A stretch of 32,372 nucleotides of DNA from Candidatus Gastranaerophilales bacterium Zag_111 (GCA_001899395.1 MOYD01000065.1:35851-68222), one strand, 5' to 3'; positions 20,447-27,753 are shown, counted from the first letter of the stretch. Numbers and translations are program-made. The notes: generated from the sequence alone by a model not told the origin.

Positions 20447-20893
20447 ATGAGAATAGTAAAAATTGATGGTATAAAAGGTCTGATAACAGCAGCATTCACA
20501 GTTGCATGTTTATTTGCGGGGTTTGTTATATTTCCGGGATATGCTGCAATGCACCTTTGGAATAAATACCTTGCTACAGCTTATATGTTTCCTGTTTTGA
20601 ACCTATTTCAAGGCGTTTTATTATGGGGAATTGTTGTAATCTCATATTGTATTTTATCTAAAAAAGGTTTTGCAATGTCATTTAAGGAAACTCCGGAGCT
20701 TAGCGAAGAGGAGCTGGACAACATTATAAAATCCGCAACTCTTAATCCAAGAGTGCACATTATAAAAAGAGTTATGCAACAACCTGATACAAAACCTGAA
20801 ACAGAACAATCTTATATATCTTCTCCGATTTCAACAGGTAAAAGCACTGCTGCTGAGACAAAAGAAGAAGAAAAAATTTCTGATGTAAAATAG
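20447..20893 (+). CDS. uncharacterised two-TM protein
   Basis: 148 residues. Two hydrophobic helices (about 12-33 and 48-70) followed by a hydrophilic tail of some 75 residues rich in Glu, Lys, Thr and Ser. No family recognised. Placed two bases after ligA and 20 bases before the SIMPL-domain gene, so it is probably cotranscribed with both. The tail contains EETPEL-like acidic helices; likely cytoplasmic if both ends are inside. Confidence 0.75.
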   Translation: MRIVKIDGIKGLITAAFTVACLFAGFVIFPGYAAMHLWNKYLATAYMFPVLNLFQGVLLWGIVVISYCILSKKGFAMSFKETPELSEEELDNIIKSATLNPRVHIIKRVMQQPDTKPETEQSYISSPISTGKSTAAETKEEEKISDVK

Positions 20894-20913
20894 TTTAGTA
20901 TTTTGGAGGTATT

Positions 20914-21681
20914 ATGAAAAAAATTATTGTAGTATCGCTTTTAGGGGCATTGTTATTTTCGGTTCCGTTTATGTTTTCGCCTGTTAGTGCGATAAATACA
21001 GAATTTGACAAAGTTTCAAAAGGTTATGTAAATGTGTCTTATACAGCAGAAAAAGAGGTTGCGCCGGATACTGTTGAGGTATCAATCGCAATTAAAACCA
21101 GTGATAAATCTTCAATGCAAACAGCGGTGAAGAAAAACAAAGAAATTTCTGACAAGGTTTACGAGTACGTAAAAACATTTATAACCCCTGCAAACGGTGA
21201 TTATGTCAAGACTTCAAATTACTCTGCAAGTCCTGAATACATTTATAACAGCGGCAAAAGAACCCTTTCAGGCTACAATGTTTCAAATAACATAATCGTC
21301 CATACAAAATCAGTTGACAAAATTTCAACCGCAATTGATAAATCAATCACGCTTGGCGCTACAAATATTGACAGCCTGATATTCAGCCTTTCAAATAAAG
21401 ATGAAGTTTGCTCTGATTTATTGTCAAACGCTACAAAACAGACTAAAAAAAGAGCTGATATTGTTGCAGCAGCAGCGGGTTCAAGTGTTGCAGGAATAAA
21501 AAGTATTGACACCTCATGTTCACTTAATAACACCAACCGTCCTGTTTATTACAGAAATGCTTTGATGTCTGCTAAATCAATGGACATGGAAGCCTCAGGA
21601 GCTGCTGATAACGGTGTTAATATTGAATCAGGTGTGATTAAAGTTTATTCAAATGTAAACGCAAGCTACTATTTAAAATAG
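20914..21681 (+). CDS. SIMPL-domain (DUF541) periplasmic protein
   Basis: Exported protein with a signal peptide (MKKIIVVSLLGALLFSVPFM, cleavage near VSA, residue 26). The mature part is a SIMPL/DUF541 domain (VNVSYTAEKEVAPDTVEVSIAI, then LSGYNVSNNIIV and ATKQTKKRADIVAAAAG). Family members such as E. coli YggE are linked to oxidative stress, but no activity is proven. Ribosome site GGAGG. Its stop abuts the stop of the converging panE-like gene with no spare base. Confidence 0.85.
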   Translation: MKKIIVVSLLGALLFSVPFMFSPVSAINTEFDKVSKGYVNVSYTAEKEVAPDTVEVSIAIKTSDKSSMQTAVKKNKEISDKVYEYVKTFITPANGDYVKTSNYSASPEYIYNSGKRTLSGYNVSNNIIVHTKSVDKISTAIDKSITLGATNIDSLIFSLSNKDEVCSDLLSNATKQTKKRADIVAAAAGSSVAGIKSIDTSCSLNNTNRPVYYRNALMSAKSMDMEASGAADNGVNIESGVIKVYSNVNASYYLK

Positions 21682-22602
21682 TTAAAAGTCGTTTTCAATA
21701 ACTTCAATCATATCTTTTAAAACAATATTGTAAGGAGTCGGAATGTTATGTTTTGCGCCAAGTTCAATTACGGTGCCGGCAAACATTTCGACTTCTGTTT
21801 TTCTTCGGGCTTCAATGTCTTGGAGCATTGAAGTTTTCCCGTCCGGTATCATTTTGTTAAACGAATGTAATGCTTCATAAATCATTGTTTCAGTGTTTTG
21901 AACTCCGCATGCTTTTGCAACTGCCTGAACTTCCTGCATAATTTTTTTTGAAAATTCAATGAACTTTTCATTTTGCTGCATTTGCCCAAATGTCATGCCA
22001 AAAATTGCAGACGGCTGATTAGAACTTACATTTAGCATAAATTTTAACCAGTAAGCATGGAGCATATCATCTGGCGTTTTATAACTAATGCAAACGCGGT
22101 CGAAAAATTCTTTTACACGCAAAACATCTTCAATATCAGTTTTAGAAACATCTTTTATCCCGAAAACTATATCTCCAACACCGTCATGAGTAATTTCACT
22201 GCTGTTTCTCATTGCGCTGTGCCCGATAAAATATGAAATAAGCGTGTGTTGCCAGCCGTATTTTCGGGCAATAATTTCTTCACTTGTAACCCCGTTTAGC
22301 AGCGAAATTATTATGGTGTCATCTTTCACAAAATTTTCAATGTTTTTAATCGCAGTGTCAAGTCCGTCGAATTTTGTAGCAATAATGATTAAATCCGCCT
22401 TGAAATCCTTACATTCAGGTAGTATGTAATTAAACACAAGTGGTTTGCCATTAAAGGTTTTAGGGTGTTTTGTGTAATTCTCAAGTCTTTTTTTATCGAC
22501 CAGAACTCTCAAATTTTTACTGTCATAATTGTTGATTTTATCTGCATAAATCGAGCCTACTGCTCCAATCCCGCAAATTAGTACGTTTTTTATTTCTTTC
22601 AT
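21682..22602 (-). CDS. panE: ketopantoate reductase family (PanE/ApbA)
   Basis: NADPH-dependent 2-dehydropantoate 2-reductase family, the step before pantothenate. Rossmann motif GIGAVG at residues 11-16, then IIATKFDGLDTAI, LLNGVTSEE and the C-terminal KFMLNVSSNQPSAIFGMTFG with the conserved Lys and Asn. 306 residues. Biochemical role in pantothenate synthesis is likely but many paralogues act on other 2-keto acids. A TACTAT -10 (TGC extended, TTAATA -35 at 17 bases) sits nine bases before ATG, and no ribosome site is seen. Confidence 0.85.
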   Translation of the reverse strand: MKEIKNVLICGIGAVGSIYADKINNYDSKNLRVLVDKKRLENYTKHPKTFNGKPLVFNYILPECKDFKADLIIIATKFDGLDTAIKNIENFVKDDTIIISLLNGVTSEEIIARKYGWQHTLISYFIGHSAMRNSSEITHDGVGDIVFGIKDVSKTDIEDVLRVKEFFDRVCISYKTPDDMLHAYWLKFMLNVSSNQPSAIFGMTFGQMQQNEKFIEFSKKIMQEVQAVAKACGVQNTETMIYEALHSFNKMIPDGKTSMLQDIEARRKTEVEMFAGTVIELGAKHNIPTPYNIVLKDMIEVIENDF

Positions 22603-22679
22603 AACAATAAAATAGTAGCACGATTTCTTATTTATATTAAAAATTTTTACAATTTTTTAATTTTTGCGCAAATTTCGCG

Positions 22680-22707
22680 TGAAAAAATACTTTATATAAA
22701 AGTAAGG
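22680..22707 (+). promoter_or_regulatory. promoter-like repeat, copy A, before the HD gene
   Basis: TGAAAAAAT-AC-TTTATATAA-AA-GTAAGG, 24 of 28 bases identical to copy B at 23543-23570. Contains a TATATAA that could act as a -10. Upstream bases (GCAAATTTCGCG) are also similar to copy B. Confidence 0.45.
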
Positions 22708-22737
22708 TCGTAGTGTAAATTTTAGTGTGGTTAAATA

Positions 22738-23511
22738 GTGGGAATTGAAATATTTCGTTCAAACCTGCTCACTGCCGGTTTGAACCAGAATATACAACAA
22801 GATAGATTAGGTGGAAAAAAGATTTATTTCAGGGGAACAGACAAACCTGATGTGTTTGAAAGTACCTCTCCTGTTAGGCTTTTTAGCGAAACAGAAATAA
22901 GAAAAATGATAAGCGCTAACCCTGAAATCCAAAAAATCCTTACACAAAACAGAATTCCGCTTAAACTTAATATGAAAGAACTTCAAACCCTTATGGAAAA
23001 TCACAGCCAAGATGTGGTTGAAAACGCCGTGCAAATAGCAGCGAATTTGCCGCCGGCACTGAAATCTAAAGTAAATCTAAAAGACTTAAAAGACGGAGCA
23101 CTTTTGCATGATTTTGGCAAAGTGTTAATTCCTAACGAAGTTTTGAACAAGACAAACGCTTTGACTGATGAGGAGCGCAAAGTCATGGACTTGCACTCTG
23201 AACTTGGCTATCAACTTTTGAAAACAACAGGTGTTAATGATAACATGCTTAACCTTGTTCGGTATCATCATAACAACCATAACGGAACGAAAAATTTTGT
23301 TCCGGACATCAACTTGCAGGTGCTAAATCTTGCAGACAAATACTCTGCACTAACTGAAACCCGCGTCTACAAAGAAAAATACACTCCAAAACAAGCTCTG
23401 ACAATTTTATCCAAAGAGGTTGAAAACGGCACAGTACATCCGTTTTTATTTAACGCTCTTGTGAAATCAGTTGCAGCAAAAGAACCTACGTTAAATGTAA
23501 CAAAATATTAA
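22738..23511 (+). CDS. HD-domain phosphohydrolase, GYP motif absent
   Basis: 257 residues. An N-terminal stretch of about 80 residues of unknown role is followed by an HD domain: His89, His124-Asp125 (LLHDFGKVLIP), His153, His177-178 and Asp200, all laid out as in HD-GYP proteins. After the YHH, where HD-GYP proteins have the GYP triplet, this has NGTKNFVPDI. So it may hydrolyse another nucleotide, or cyclic di-GMP poorly. Start is a GTG with no strong ribosome site. Monocistronic by context. Confidence 0.8.
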   Translation: MGIEIFRSNLLTAGLNQNIQQDRLGGKKIYFRGTDKPDVFESTSPVRLFSETEIRKMISANPEIQKILTQNRIPLKLNMKELQTLMENHSQDVVENAVQIAANLPPALKSKVNLKDLKDGALLHDFGKVLIPNEVLNKTNALTDEERKVMDLHSELGYQLLKTTGVNDNMLNLVRYHHNNHNGTKNFVPDINLQVLNLADKYSALTETRVYKEKYTPKQALTILSKEVENGTVHPFLFNALVKSVAAKEPTLNVTKY

Positions 23512-23542
23512 GATAAACCTACAAAATAGGGCAATTTTTGGC

Positions 23543-23570
23543 TGAAAAAATTTTTTATATAAGTGTAAGG
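23543..23570 (+). promoter_or_regulatory. promoter-like repeat, copy B, before the candidate small RNA
   Basis: TGAAAAAAT-TT-TTTATATAA-GT-GTAAGG. Same element as at 22680-22707, here with no protein gene downstream on this strand. Confidence 0.45.
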
Positions 23571-23733
23571 GATATTAAAGAAAAAGACGCGGGAAAAATA
23601 AAGAAAAAGATTATAGTCTGAACGACTAAAAAATTAAAAATTGGGGAAAATTTTTAGGGGAAAATAAAATCGAATCATCCATCATAATCAATCTTTCTTG
23701 GGTGCTGAATATATTTCAGCGCCTTTTTATTTT
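23571..23733 (+). ncRNA. candidate small RNA, about 160 nt
   Basis: No ORF of note, yet flanked by promoter-like copy B and a strong terminator. Internal folding: AAGAAA and GATTAT (23601-23614) can pair with ATAATC and TTTCTT (23684-23699), enclosing a small hairpin AGTC/GACT (23615-23627) and a direct repeat GGGGAAAAT (23643-23651 and 23657-23665). It does not match 6S, SRP or tmRNA by eye. The alternative is a long 3' UTR of the HD gene. Confidence 0.4.
23700..23733 (+). terminator. rho-independent terminator
   Basis: Stem GGTGCTGAA (23701-23709) with TTCAGCGCC (23715-23723), one G-U pair, 5-base loop, then TTTTTATTTT. Works on the plus strand only. Confidence 0.85.
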
Positions 23734-23741
23734 GCTAAAAA

Positions 23742-24014
23742 TCATTCGTCCATAAGCACAAAATCATCGCCCAATTTGTCTTCTAGTCTTTTTGCAAAGT
23801 CTGAAAATTTTATGCCCAGACCTTCAACTATTTTCCAAGCAGTAATAAGTTGAACACTGTATATTCCTCTTTCAATCTTACTCAAATTACCACTGTCAAT
23901 ATCGTATTCACAAGCAAACTTATTTATAGTCCGTCCTGGTAACTGTTTGCGCAGTTCACGGATTGTTTCACCAACAGCCTTTTTAAAATGTAAAACTTTC
24001 TCATCTTCTTGCAT
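23742..24014 (-). CDS. small XRE-family DNA-binding regulator
   Basis: 90 residues. Cro/C1-type helix-turn-helix at about residues 12-68: IRELRKQLPGRTINKFACEY, then DIDSGNLSKIERGIYSVQL. No extra domain; the C-terminus is acidic. There is no ribosome site; TAAGAT six bases before ATG and TACTAT further up are possible -10s. It is divergent from the ATG-TAA element at 24068-24086, so it may repress that promoter and itself. Confidence 0.82.
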   Translation of the reverse strand: MQEDEKVLHFKKAVGETIRELRKQLPGRTINKFACEYDIDSGNLSKIERGIYSVQLITAWKIVEGLGIKFSDFAKRLEDKLGDDFVLMDE

Positions 24015-24067
24015 TTATTAATCTTAACTGTTATAGTATTATTAAATAATGTTTAAATACCATTTTT

Positions 24068-24086
24068 AAAGGAGAAAATTATGTAA
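24068..24086 (+). promoter_or_regulatory. Shine-Dalgarno followed by start-stop (ATG-TAA), copy 1
   Basis: AAGGAG at 24069-24074, six bases, ATG 24081-24083, then TAA 24084-24086. A full ribosome site with nothing to translate. Lies between two minus-strand XRE genes. Bases ATGTAAAA and the spacing are the same as in the copy at 30923-30940. Confidence 0.6.
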
Positions 24087-24184
24087 AATACTTTAGTAAA
24101 ATATACATCTGTTGCTACTCATTACAATCTGATGGCAACAAGAGGATTGTTTATTTAGTCTTGTTTGAAACTTATCTCTTTTCG

Positions 24185-24409
24185 TTATATATCAATTTTT
24201 CTATACAAATCGGCAAACTCTAATTGTAGCGCATTCATAATCGCCAAAATAGTTGTTATTTTAGAATTAACACATCCATTTTCAATTTTACTAAGATGTT
24301 TTTCGTTTATTCCAACTTTTTCTGCAAAACTTTCTTGTGATAGTCTTGCGCGCGTTCGCTCTGCTCGAATATTATTACCTATATTAAATAAAATTTCTTT
24401 TTCATACAT
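24185..24409 (-). CDS. small XRE-family DNA-binding regulator
   Basis: 74 residues from the ATG at 24409, essentially only a Cro/C1-type HTH: IRAERTRARLSQESFAEKVG, then INEKHLSKIENGCVNSKITTI. A GTG at 24445 is in frame, but it lies within the promoter found here (TGGATA-17-TATTAT), so ATG 24409 is preferred and gives a leaderless mRNA. Confidence 0.82.
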   Translation of the reverse strand: MYEKEILFNIGNNIRAERTRARLSQESFAEKVGINEKHLSKIENGCVNSKITTILAIMNALQLEFADLYRKIDI

Positions 24410-24444
24410 AACAAAATAATAGGTTATGTATTTGGTTTTATCCA
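24410..24444 (-). promoter_or_regulatory. leaderless promoter of XRE gene 24185-24409
   Basis: Minus strand: -35 TGGATA (24439-24444), 17 bases, -10 TATTAT (24416-24421), six bases, ATG. Confidence 0.6.
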
Positions 24445-24504
24445 CTACATAATAAGGATATTAGTACGTAACACGATTAACTTTGTAAAAAGTGGTAAAG
24501 AAAA

Positions 24505-24675
24505 TTATTTATTCACGATAATATTCAGTTTGTCAATCACACCGTTGAAAAAAGTTTTGTTGTTTTTCTTTTCGGGTCTGATTGCTTGAATTTCAGGGGT
24601 AACTGCAGCGGGGTTGTCTGATTTTATTCGCGCAGAATATATTGACTTTATTTCTTTGATTATTGTTTCATTCAT
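24505..24675 (-). CDS. 56-residue ORF downstream of ilvB
   Basis: Reads MNETIIKEIKSIYSARIKSD and ends FFNGVIDKLNIIVNK before TAA at 24505-24507. AGAGGA lies about eight bases before the ATG at 24675. It starts 38 bases after the ilvB stop on the same strand, so it is likely cotranscribed. Charged, no TM helix and no ACT-like pattern, so it is not the usual small subunit IlvN. Function unknown. Confidence 0.55.
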   Translation of the reverse strand: MNETIIKEIKSIYSARIKSDNPAAVTPEIQAIRPEKKNNKTFFNGVIDKLNIIVNK

Positions 24676-24713
24676 TATTGTTCTGTCCTCTTAATTCCCG
24701 GGTAAATTTTGCC

Positions 24714-26345
24714 CTAGAGATTTTCTTCCGGCTCTACCACGAAATCTATTATAAATGTTCCTTGTTCCCTGAACGCCTCCTCCAGCGCAGGTTTTATCTC
24801 CTCGTTTGTTTTTACTCTTAATGCTTTTATTCCGTAACTTTTTGCCAATCCCACAAAATCCGGATTTGTAATCTTTGTCTGGCTGTAGCGTCTTTGGCAT
24901 AATTTTTCTTGCAACTGTCTTACCATTCCAAGGTAGCCGTTATTTAAAATCATAATTTTTACGTTTAAATCGTAATCAACACATGTTGCAAGTTCATGCA
25001 ATCCCATTTGAAACGAGCCGTCGCCGGTTATACACACAACAGGATTTTCAGACTTTGCAACGGCTGCGCCGATTGCTGCCGGAAAACCAAAACCCATTGT
25101 TCCGGAACCGCCGGACACAAGTATTTTTCTATCTTTATCAAAATGCAAATTCTGGCAAGCCCAAAGCTGGTGCTGACCAACCTCTGAGGTAAATATTACA
25201 GACTTGTCTTTTGTAAACCTTTCAATCTCTCTGATAACCTCAAATGAATGCAGCATATTACTCGTTTTTTGTCTTACAACATTCAAATTTTTAAGACTTT
25301 GAGCTTCATTCTTCCAATCTGAGAAATCAATTTCGCCGGAAACCAAACTCATCATCGAACACAAAATCTGTTTAATATCGCCAACCAGCGCGCCGGATGC
25401 AGGAACAAAACCGCCGATTTCATCAGGGTTTATATCTATTTGGAAAAACTTTGCGCCTAAATCAACGTCTTTAAACATACAGGTAATCCTGTCATTAAAC
25501 CTTGCGCCAAGCGAAATTATTAAATCCGCTTCTTTAATAAGTTCATTTGCTGCATTATCGCCAAAAATCCCAATCATGCCAAAGTAATTTTCATCATTTT
25601 GCGGATAAGTCCCAAGCCCCATCATTGTGTCAACAACAGGGATGTTAAGTGTTTTGGCGAAATTATACAACACGTCTTCCGCCTTAGAATGCGCAACCCC
25701 GCCGCCCGAAACAATTACCGGCTTTTTAGACAATTTTATGCGTGTCAACAAACCGGAAACATCATAATTTTGCGGCTGCTCACCCGAAACATTTACACTC
25801 AAATTAGCAATATAACTTGCGTTTTGGGTAAAAATATCTTTGACTAAATCAACAACAACAGGTGCTTTTTTTCCTGACATTGCTGTGTTCATTGCCTCGA
25901 TTAAAGTTGATTGAATTTGCGATGCTGATGTTATCTGGTAAACCTTTTTCGTGCAAGACTTTGTAATATCGCAAATATCAGCCTCCTGAAAAGCGCCTTT
26001 ACCTATAAGATTTTTAAAAACTTGACCTGTTAAAACAAGCAACGGCGAACCGTCAAGATAAGCGTTTACTATACCTGATACTGTATTTGTCGCCCCCGGA
26101 CCTGATGTGACAAGCACTACACCGCATTTACCGGTCGTTCTTGCGTACCCTTCGGCTGCATGAACTGCTGATTGCTCATGGCGAACCAAAATATGTTTAA
26201 TATCAGTCTGGTTATAAAGTTCATTATAAATATCCAGAACAATCCCCCCCGGATAGCCAAAAATCGTGTCTACCCCCAAGGATTTGAGTGTTTCAAAAAG
26301 TATTTTGGAACCTTTTAATGTCTGAATATCGTTTTCTATCAACAT
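24714..26345 (-). CDS. ilvB: acetolactate synthase large (catalytic) subunit
   Basis: ThDP enzyme joining two pyruvate, or pyruvate and 2-ketobutyrate, at the head of Val/Leu/Ile synthesis. Catalytic Glu57 in RHEQ, TSGPGATN, FAD-domain middle part, and the ThDP/Mg motif GDGSFQMGLHEL...NN near residue 436. In the substrate/herbicide channel the segment GMVRQLQ has Leu478 where most enzymes have Trp (GMVRQWQ). 543 residues. No ilvN regulatory gene lies beside it. A TGC-TATTAT -10 about 32 bases upstream gives a short leader. Confidence 0.92.
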   Translation of the reverse strand: MLIENDIQTLKGSKILFETLKSLGVDTIFGYPGGIVLDIYNELYNQTDIKHILVRHEQSAVHAAEGYARTTGKCGVVLVTSGPGATNTVSGIVNAYLDGSPLLVLTGQVFKNLIGKGAFQEADICDITKSCTKKVYQITSASQIQSTLIEAMNTAMSGKKAPVVVDLVKDIFTQNASYIANLSVNVSGEQPQNYDVSGLLTRIKLSKKPVIVSGGGVAHSKAEDVLYNFAKTLNIPVVDTMMGLGTYPQNDENYFGMIGIFGDNAANELIKEADLIISLGARFNDRITCMFKDVDLGAKFFQIDINPDEIGGFVPASGALVGDIKQILCSMMSLVSGEIDFSDWKNEAQSLKNLNVVRQKTSNMLHSFEVIREIERFTKDKSVIFTSEVGQHQLWACQNLHFDKDRKILVSGGSGTMGFGFPAAIGAAVAKSENPVVCITGDGSFQMGLHELATCVDYDLNVKIMILNNGYLGMVRQLQEKLCQRRYSQTKITNPDFVGLAKSYGIKALRVKTNEEIKPALEEAFREQGTFIIDFVVEPEENL

Positions 26346-26377
26346 GAATAAATGTATTCCCTAATCTGACTTTCTTT

Positions 26378-26395
26378 ATAATAGCATAGATATTT
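26378..26395 (-). promoter_or_regulatory. probable ilvB promoter (-10)
   Basis: Minus strand TATGC-TATTAT extended -10 about 32 bases before the ATG at 26345. The same TATGCTA core occurs before the TPR and MATE genes. Confidence 0.4.
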
Positions 26396-26412
26396 TAACG
26401 GGGCAAGAAATA

Positions 26413-26446
26413 GGGGCGGAATTTTACATATGTAAAATTCCGCCCC
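26413..26446 (-). terminator. perfect 34-bp palindrome, probable terminator
   Basis: Two 17-base arms (GGGGCGGAATTTTACAT and its exact complement) meet with no spacer. Sixteen bases after the stop of the minus-strand gene 26462-26698; downstream on that strand TATTTCTTG is modestly T-rich. Acts at least as a terminator of that operon. Confidence 0.6.
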
Positions 26447-26461
26447 CTTATTGTAATGCAA

Positions 26462-26698
26462 TTATTTACCGATTAAAGTATTCCATGCGTCTTTTTTCTT
26501 TTGAACAGCTTCTTGGTTAGCTTTTTGGCGTTCTTGTTGTCTTTTTGCAGCATCTTTTTGTGCTTGTGTTGCGCTTTGTTCAGCCTTGTTTACTTTGTTT
26601 GCAGCATTGTTTAATGCGTTTGACAAAGTTCCTGCATTTGCAGCCGCACCAAATGATACAATTGACAATGCCATAAGTGATACCAGTAATTTCTTCAT
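26462..26698 (-). CDS. small exported Lys/Gln/Ala-rich helical protein
   Basis: 78 residues. Signal peptide MKKLLVSLMALSIVSFGAAA with cleavage near ANA (residue 22). The mature 56 residues are hydrophilic and should form one long helix or coiled coil (KAEQSATQAQKDAAKRQQER). No cysteine lipobox. It overlaps the upstream gene by ATGA and has AAAGGAG before its start. No family recognised. Confidence 0.75.
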   Translation of the reverse strand: MKKLLVSLMALSIVSFGAAANAGTLSNALNNAANKVNKAEQSATQAQKDAAKRQQERQKANQEAVQKKKDAWNTLIGK

Positions 26699-27027
26699 TC
26701 CTTTTCTCCTTTCTCTGTTGTTGGGTTTAACAACTCTAACTTTTGTTTTTTAACCTCTAACCTATTTTCTAAATACTCTAATTCTTTTTGTTTGATTGTT
26801 CTTTTTTGATCTTGTTTGATTGTTTTGTGTTTTACCTTCATGTACTTTTTAGAACGATTTTTAATCTGTTTTTGTTCATTTTTTTGTTCAGTGGACGGTT
26901 TTGATTTTGCAATACTCTCATCAATTTCAATCCCTTGAGTTGAAACAACCGGCTCATCATCCTTTGCAAAACCCGGACACAACCCTAAAAAACACATAAA
27001 GATTAACAAATAAACAGTTTTTTGCAT
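26695..27027 (-). CDS. small exported basic coiled-coil protein
   Basis: 110 residues from the ATG at 27027: MQKTVYLLIFMCFLGLCPGF, then a signal cleavage near FAK. The mature part is very Lys/Glu-rich, with a heptad-like end (KQKELEYLENRLEVKKQKLELL). A GTG at 27042 is in frame but falls inside the -10 region, so ATG 27027 is chosen. Translationally coupled to the next small exported protein (ATGA overlap); the two may work together at the envelope. No family recognised. Confidence 0.7.
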   Translation of the reverse strand: MQKTVYLLIFMCFLGLCPGFAKDDEPVVSTQGIEIDESIAKSKPSTEQKNEQKQIKNRSKKYMKVKHKTIKQDQKRTIKQKELEYLENRLEVKKQKLELLNPTTEKGEKE

Positions 27028-27062
27028 AGCAAAAGAATACACTAAAATCTAATATTTTTCAA
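27028..27062 (-). promoter_or_regulatory. leaderless promoter at the end of rph
   Basis: Minus strand: TTGAAA (27057-27062), exactly 17 bases, TATTCT (27034-27039), six bases, ATG 27027. The -35 lies inside the last codons of rph. Confidence 0.72.
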
Positions 27063-27744
27063 TAATTTCTTGTATTCCTTTTTTACCTAGTTCAAAAATT
27101 TCAACCATTTTGTCAAACTCATACGGTTCGCCCTCTGCTGTTGTCTGAAACTCAATAATTTTGCCGCTTTTTGTTAAAACTATGTTTGAATCAACTCTTG
27201 CATGCGAGTCTTCTTCATAATCTAAATCAAGCAAAACATCATCCCCGACAATTCCTGCAGAAATAGCTCCGATTGGTTCAATTATCGGACTTTCTTTCAG
27301 GGTACCGTCTTCTATCAGTTTGTTTACAGCATCAGTAAGCGCAATAAACGCTCCGCAAATACTTGCCGTTCTTGTACCGCCGTCTGCCTGGATTACATCA
27401 GCGTCAATCGTTATTGTTAAATCAGGCATTTTTTCTAAATCAACACATGCCCGCAAACTTCTGCCAATAAGCCGCTGGATTTCTTGAGTTCTGCCTGAAA
27501 TTTTTGTACGCTCTCTTTGACATCTTGTCGAAGTTGATGACGGCAAAAGTGAATACTCTGCACTCAACCAGCCGCGCGGGTCTTCTTTTGACATCCATTT
27601 AGGTTTTCCTACTTCAACTGAAGCGGTTGTTATAACCTTTGTATCTCCAAATTCCGCTAACACCGAACCCAAAGCGTGTTTAGTAAAATTTCTTGTGAAC
27701 TTAATCTCTCTTGTTTGATTGTTTTGTCTGTTGTTGCTGCGCAT
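27049..27744 (-). CDS. rph: ribonuclease PH
   Basis: Phosphate-dependent 3'-5' exoribonuclease that trims tRNA 3' ends. Signature blocks: GSVLAEFGDTKVITTASVE, GWLSAEYSLLPSSTSTR, GRTQEIQRLIGRSLRACVD and IDADVIQADGGTRTASI. 231 residues, somewhat shorter at the N-terminus than many. AAGGAGAGG precedes the ATG. Third gene of a minus-strand run; nine bases separate it from the zinc-ribbon gene. Confidence 0.95.
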   Translation of the reverse strand: MRSNNRQNNQTREIKFTRNFTKHALGSVLAEFGDTKVITTASVEVGKPKWMSKEDPRGWLSAEYSLLPSSTSTRCQRERTKISGRTQEIQRLIGRSLRACVDLEKMPDLTITIDADVIQADGGTRTASICGAFIALTDAVNKLIEDGTLKESPIIEPIGAISAGIVGDDVLLDLDYEEDSHARVDSNIVLTKSGKIIEFQTTAEGEPYEFDKMVEIFELGKKGIQEIIEKY

Positions 27745-27753
27745 TGCCTCTCC

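Noticed and set aside
22713-22718. GTG-TAA after AAGG as a third start-stop element
   Set aside because: Weak ribosome site, not ATG, and not next to an XRE gene.
24691-25192. Several 60-85 codon frames opposite ilvB
   Set aside because: Shadows of the ilvB coding strand with no ribosome sites.
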